A stretch of 64,000 bases of DNA from Symbiodinium natans. Lineage: Eukaryota; Sar; Dinophyceae; Suessiales; Symbiodiniaceae. The notes beneath the pieces are model-generated. The model saw only the letters and a list, made by a program, of their open reading frames with translations, was not told where the DNA came from and made no database searches. Below are positions 60,446 to 64,000 of this stretch, in pieces; position 1 is the first letter of the stretch, and each line of letters begins with the position of its first letter. Both the position numbers and the translations under genes were made by a program. The stretch covers positions 1 to 64,000 of the forward strand of contig CAJNDS010000107.1 in the NCBI GenBank assembly GCA_905221605.1, written 5' to 3'.

Positions 60446-60560
60446 TTTCCCTCTCACAATTGGGAAAGGAGGCCTCCGGAAGGCGTGGTCCCAAGGATCC
60501 CGGCGCCGGCTTTCAGTCGCACGAGAGGCTGCGCATGCAAGCGCAGCAGTTCGAGAAGGC
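59486..60560 (+). CDS. J-domain (DnaJ/Hsp40) co-chaperone gene, 5' exons
   Basis: Exons: 59486-59608 (ATG start chosen because it lies 10 residues before the J-domain consensus), 59748-59838, 60149-60249 and 60469-~60560. Phases agree at all three joins. The J-domain reads CDLYHALGVRPSASQNELRE then AYLRRAKQYHPD, with the essential HPD exactly at the end of exon 1, continuing FQRVQHAWETLRDPTRRKVY in exon 2. Exon 3 is Gly/Tyr/Ala-rich (NGYAGYAGAGAGHRHWYEDL) and exon 4 is helical (SHERLRMQAQQFEKARPS). J-proteins stimulate Hsp70 ATPase. No CxxCxGxG zinc region is seen, so a type III J-protein is likely. The first intron (139 bp) lacks telomere-like arms. The 3' end is undetermined. Confidence 0.72.
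60322..60452. repeat. (TC)n-rich tract in J-protein intron 3
   Basis: CCCTCTCTCTC units passing into pure CT, forming a very long polypyrimidine tract before the exon at 60469. Confidence 0.95.
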
Positions 60561-60569
60561 GCGGCCCTC

Positions 60570-62766
60570 TTCCCTCAACTCGCATCACTCGCTGGGACCG
60601 GGAGGGCTGTGAAAAAAGCCTCCGAAAGAGAAGATTGGGGGAGAAGTAGACCCGAGAGCAGACGGAGCTTGAAGAAGGGGCAGAGAGAACGGGTGAGAGA
60701 AGAAGGGAGAGAGCGCACCCTCCGCCACCCTCCCCGAGGTCATGCGCGAGGTGAGATCCAATCCGGATATGAACCAGTTTGTGGGCGCTGGACTGCAGAT
60801 GAAGCTCCTGTGCCAGCTCGGCTTCATCCTGGCTGCGATGCGTCCTGGTCTCAAGTCTCTGAGGGGCCTTTGCGGTAGTAACTTCCTTAGTTCCTGATGG
60901 CGGGTGGCCGTGATCCGACCCATCCCCGTGTCCCAACGGCAAGTCTGCAAAGCTCAGGCTCAATCTTCTTCTCTGGGCTTTCGCAAAGCAGCAGAAGTCT
61001 CGGACTGGTCGCAACCGGCCCCCTTCCGAGCTGGATCGGGTGCTGCGGTCTCTGGGCATCGTTCTCTGCTGATCCCGGAAACCACCTGTCTTTGAAAGGT
61101 CCGACCTCAGCAGACTCCGGAATTCTTGAGCTCCTCTTCTTTGGGGATGTGCCAAGTCCTTTGTGTACAGACGGGGTGTTTATGTTGCCAGCAAGTGCAG
61201 TCTTCCAGCGAGCTGCAGAGAGCCATCGCACCCGGCTGAAATGCCGCATGCACTCGCCTGGCCTTGCCAAAGCGGATGCTTCACCAATAAAGTTGCGCCA
61301 CTCTCGCAGCTTCATCGGGGTTTTGCCATAGTTGCAACACCATGCAGCACTATGCAACACACCGTTGCGGCAGGTCGCTACCAGTAGCAGCAGTGGCAGT
61401 GAGTGTGTTCCAAGGCCGGCGCGCGAGGAGTTCGAGGAAGTGCTGTCTCGGGGCATCCAGCAAGTGGCCGGGGCCTCTCGGAACCCAGGTTAAGCGGAGT
61501 GTTCAACGGGGTGAACCGTCAGGTGCTCGCGATGCAGCGAAACAACGGCAGCGCCAAGCTCTTCGCATGGGGCTGCAGGCCTGGGTTCCAGACTTGAAAT
61601 CCCTGGCTCTACCCTATAGCCCCCTCAGCCCCCTAAGCCCTCTCCTCGACCCTGAAAGCAGGCTCAGGGAATTGATTCTTTGCAAGCGCACGACTGCTCA
61701 TCAGGGCATTGTCTGCCTTGGCAGTCCGGCCGCCAGCGCGCGCACCTCAGCCTGTGGGCTCCCTGAAACTACTATTTGCTTCAGAACCCCCCAAAAAATA
61801 GACATCCCTATAGTACCCATATAAGGAATAATATTTTTATTTGTTGGGGGGTTCTTAAGCAATTCGTAGTAAAGCCTCATTACGCCCTGTGAGAAGATGT
61901 GGGGGGCATTGGAATGAGAAGGAAAGTCCCACCGCTTTGTTTTGGCATCTGCTCAGCTCATGCCGCTTTCCGTCCGGGCAGGGTAGTTGCCCGGAAGATT
62001 TTCGCGTCTTTCTTGATTGCACAGATCCGAGAACTAATCAGCCTTTGTTTCCAGGTCGTCGCTGGACCACTCGGCAGCATGGGCAGATATAGATTACGGC
62101 AACAGCATCTGCGGAGGCAGGACTTCGGAACGTCGGGTTGAGTGGTTTCGAGCTCTTGAGGCAGATCTGACTGTACTCGAAATCCCAGCGATGTCTGACG
62201 CAGGTAGCAACAGCAACTGCAACGCAAGTCAGCCAGTCGGCAGCTCGGGAACCTCCTGCGTTTTTCTGGGGGGCTTTGTGAGCAGCAGGTCTCTGAAGCA
62301 TCTGCCTGGTCACTCTTCAGCCTTTAAATAGCTGGGGTATGCAAGTACAGAGTGCTAGAGTGCTACCCAAGGTCTTGATACGAGGAAGTATATCATAGTA
62401 TATACAGTACAGGTATGGTGTATATTCCTCTCGCTGAGACCGTGGAAAAGATGTTCACCCTCTTGGAGAACAGCAGGGCGGCCACGGCCAACGGATCAGG
62501 CTCCCCTTGCCTCCTGAGGTTGTTTGTTCAAAGGTCCTCAGCTCTCGGAGGTCCCGAGTGGGTCTTTTTGGGCGGTTTTCTGTAGGGTTAGGGCGGGGGA
62601 GTTGAGGGTATTTATGCAGGGTTCTCAGGGTTCTTAAGGCTTAAAGGGTTTAAAGGGCTGGAGGGTGCCAAGACACCGCTCTCCTTCTGTGCAGGACTCC
62701 AAAAGGCTGGCGAGGCGCCTGCCGGCACTGGTGACGCCGGAATCTGCAGCGCGTTCTGTGGGAGGA
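60570..62766 (+). CDS. Exon-like pieces of unrecognised gene(s)
   Basis: Pieces with good composition: about 60736-60830 (VMREVRSNPDMNQFVGAGLQ), about 61410-61482 (REEFEEVLSRGIQQVAGASR), about 62047-62095 (VVAGPLGSMGRYR), about 62430-62520 (ETVEKMFTLLENSRAATANG) and 62695-62766 (DSKRLARRLPALVTPESAAR then SVGG; 24 codons, acceptor GCAG, donor GT). The last is followed at once by a palindromic element. They could continue the J-protein gene or be separate. No domain is recognised; a G-rich tract lies at 62580-62660. Confidence 0.33.
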
Positions 62767-62768
62767 GT

Positions 62769-62884
62769 GGGGATGTTCTCCCTTTATACTAACAGTCCTC
62801 AATTGGGATTATAGTACCCCCCCCCTCCCCTCCCAGTTAGAATCCCTACTATGTAAGGACTGTTAGTACATGGGGGAACATCCC
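62769..62884. mobile_element. Introner/MITE-like palindromic element, copy C
   Basis: GGGGATGTTCTCCCTTTATA with CTAACAGTCCTC at left and TAAGGACTGTTAGTACAT with GGGGGAACATCCC at right; the centre is C-rich. The exon at 62695-62766 ends and the intron GT starts at 62767, so the element begins two bases into the intron. Confidence 0.9.
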
Positions 62885-63287
62885 AAGTTTAGGGTTTCTT
62901 ACCTCCTGGGAATCTGTGTGGCCTTTCCCTGTCTTCGGAAGGGTTCGAACTTGGCAACCCCGAGTTTGTGCACGGTCAAGAAACAGGGCTCTTGTCATAG
63001 AATGGGGCGCGTGACGCAGTCTTTGAAAGCGGACACGAGAGGAGAGAGGAGAGTTCAAGTTTGAGAGCACAGGAGCCCTGAGACAACAAAAGCGCCTCTT
63101 AACGTCGAAGAGCCTCTGAACGTCGAAGAACCTTTGGGGCAGGTGCCGCTTTGGCTTTTCGTCATGCGCCAATTTCTGCTTCTGGTGCCGCGGGATGACT
63201 TGAAGGCCTCCCGCTTCCACAAACCTTGAACCCTGAATCCCGATGTGGGGGGACCGGCTTTGACGTCAAATGTGGGGGGACCGGCTT

Positions 63288-63625
63288 TGACGCCAGGAGC
63301 CCAACGGCAAGATCGGTGCCCCCGTGCCGATCGCTCCCGGAGTGTGGATCTCAGATTCCCCCTCAGACCCCGAAGAAGACCCCCTACACGCCCGTCAAGC
63401 ACCAAGCCCTAAAAATCTCAAAGCCCCAAACCCCAAACCCCAAACCCTAAACCGCCCGAACAACAAATCCCTAAACCCCAAACCCCAAAACCCTAAACTC
63501 CCCCCCCCCCCCCCCCAAAAAAAAAGCGCTCGGACTCTGGAAAAAAGGGGAGCGCGCTTTTCCCCTTCCGAGGCCCTCCGCGAAGCCGGAACTTGTGCTC
63601 TGGCGACGATGCCGGGGGCCTTTGG
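63288..63625 (+). CDS. Two exon-like segments, unrecognised
   Basis: About 63298-63390 reads EPNGKIGAPVPIAPGVWISD then SPSDPEEDPL. About 63550-63625 reads EALREAGTCALATMPGAF. A C-rich tract (63418-63512) lies between them and a TTTAGGG-type tract (63628-63690) follows the second, so the pair shows the usual arm orientation. Family unknown. Two GTGGGGGGACCGGCTTTGAC copies (63244 and 63270) precede the first. Confidence 0.33.
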
Positions 63626-63627
63626 TT

Positions 63628-64000
63628 TTTAGGGTTTAGGGTTTCGGGATTTAGGGTTTCGGATTTGGGGTTGGGGGGGATTTAGGGTTTAGGGTCACTG
63701 AGGCCCGAAGGTCGGGCGGTAAGCGGTTTGTCCAGGATTTGGAGCTTTTATGATGGTTTGTAGGGGTTTTGGGGGTTTAGGGATTAGGAGCTTTCGGGTT
63801 TTGAGGGTTCTTTGGGGTCTAAGTTCAGGGATTTGGAGCTTTAGGGTTTTTAGGGTTCGGAGTGCTAGATTCAGAAGTGGCAGCTTTGGTTTTTGGGAGA
63901 AAGGAAGCCCACCCTAAACCCTAAACCCTAAACCCTAAACCCTGAACCCTCAACCCTAAACCCTAAACCCTAAACCCCAAACCCCAAACCCTTTTTTCGG
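63628..64000. repeat. TTTAGGG-type tract, then CCCTAAA-type tract at the window end
   Basis: G-rich heptamers (63628-63690, looser to about 63860) then C-rich CCCTAAA (63912-63990). The order G-rich then C-rich matches a single intron whose 3' exon would lie beyond the window. Confidence 0.9.

Noticed and set aside
61795-61860. Possible further copy of the palindromic element (ACATCCCTATAGTACCC...)
   Set aside because: Only the centre resembles the family; the terminal arms are not recognisable.
62936-62955. tRNA-like B-box (GGTTCGAAC)
   Set aside because: No CC at the end of the box, no A-box upstream and no cloverleaf could be drawn.
1-64000. CRISPR arrays, bacterial operons, riboswitches
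   Set aside because: Repeats are tandem without unique spacers of constant size, and the sequence is eukaryotic; nothing supports these.

Overview
The window looks like nuclear DNA of a dinoflagellate, probably Symbiodiniaceae-like. The evidence is: abundant CCCTAAA/TTTAGGG telomere-type repeats scattered through introns; a degraded mitochondrial cox3 of dinoflagellate type; a Ty1/copia element with a very long charged Gag; many short exons joined by GT-AG and apparent GC-AG introns; and, from about 33 kb to the end, all recognisable genes on one strand (+). No bacterial operons, tRNA genes, CRISPR arrays or ribosome binding sites were seen.

Layout. 1-16.69 kb is repeat-rich and gene-poor. 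It holds microsatellites, an unrecognised 411-residue minus-strand reading frame, an AT-rich block of mitochondrial origin (about 2.99-4.14 kb, cox3 pseudogene plus an LSU rRNA scrap), a higher-order tandem array (4.25-5.56 kb), one possible terminal exon (6.02-6.26 kb) and several minisatellites. 16.695-26.009 kb is a complete copia retrotransposon: identical 122-bp LTRs, 5-bp target duplication TCCAA, primer-binding site, polypurine tract, and gag-protease and pol frames that overlap with a candidate -1 slippery heptamer. 26.4-30 kb is an old tandem duplication. 30-33 kb is a transition with telomere-like blocks and isolated exon-like segments.

33-64 kb is a unidirectional cluster of genes made of very short exons. 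Recognisable are an FAD/NAD(P)-dependent oxidoreductase (36.37-40.77 kb, 13 exons proposed), a possible DEP-like exon gene, an ankyrin-repeat gene, a RING plus EF-hand gene, an EF-hand/centrin-like exon, and a J-domain (DnaJ) gene whose exon phases join cleanly. Between them are exon-like segments I cannot name. A 350-bp tandem array sits at 49.04-50.73 kb.

Two observations stand out. First, the telomere-like tracts in the gene cluster are not random: the 5' part of introns tends to carry G-rich TTTAGGG-type sequence and the 3' part C-rich CCCTAAA-type sequence, so intron ends are mutually complementary. Second, a family of about 100-bp near-palindromic elements (GGGATGTTCCCC...GGGGAACATCCC) sits inside introns, in one case with the GT donor directly abutting the element, as expected of an introner. 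Exon boundaries outside the domain-supported genes are my own reading and are approximate.
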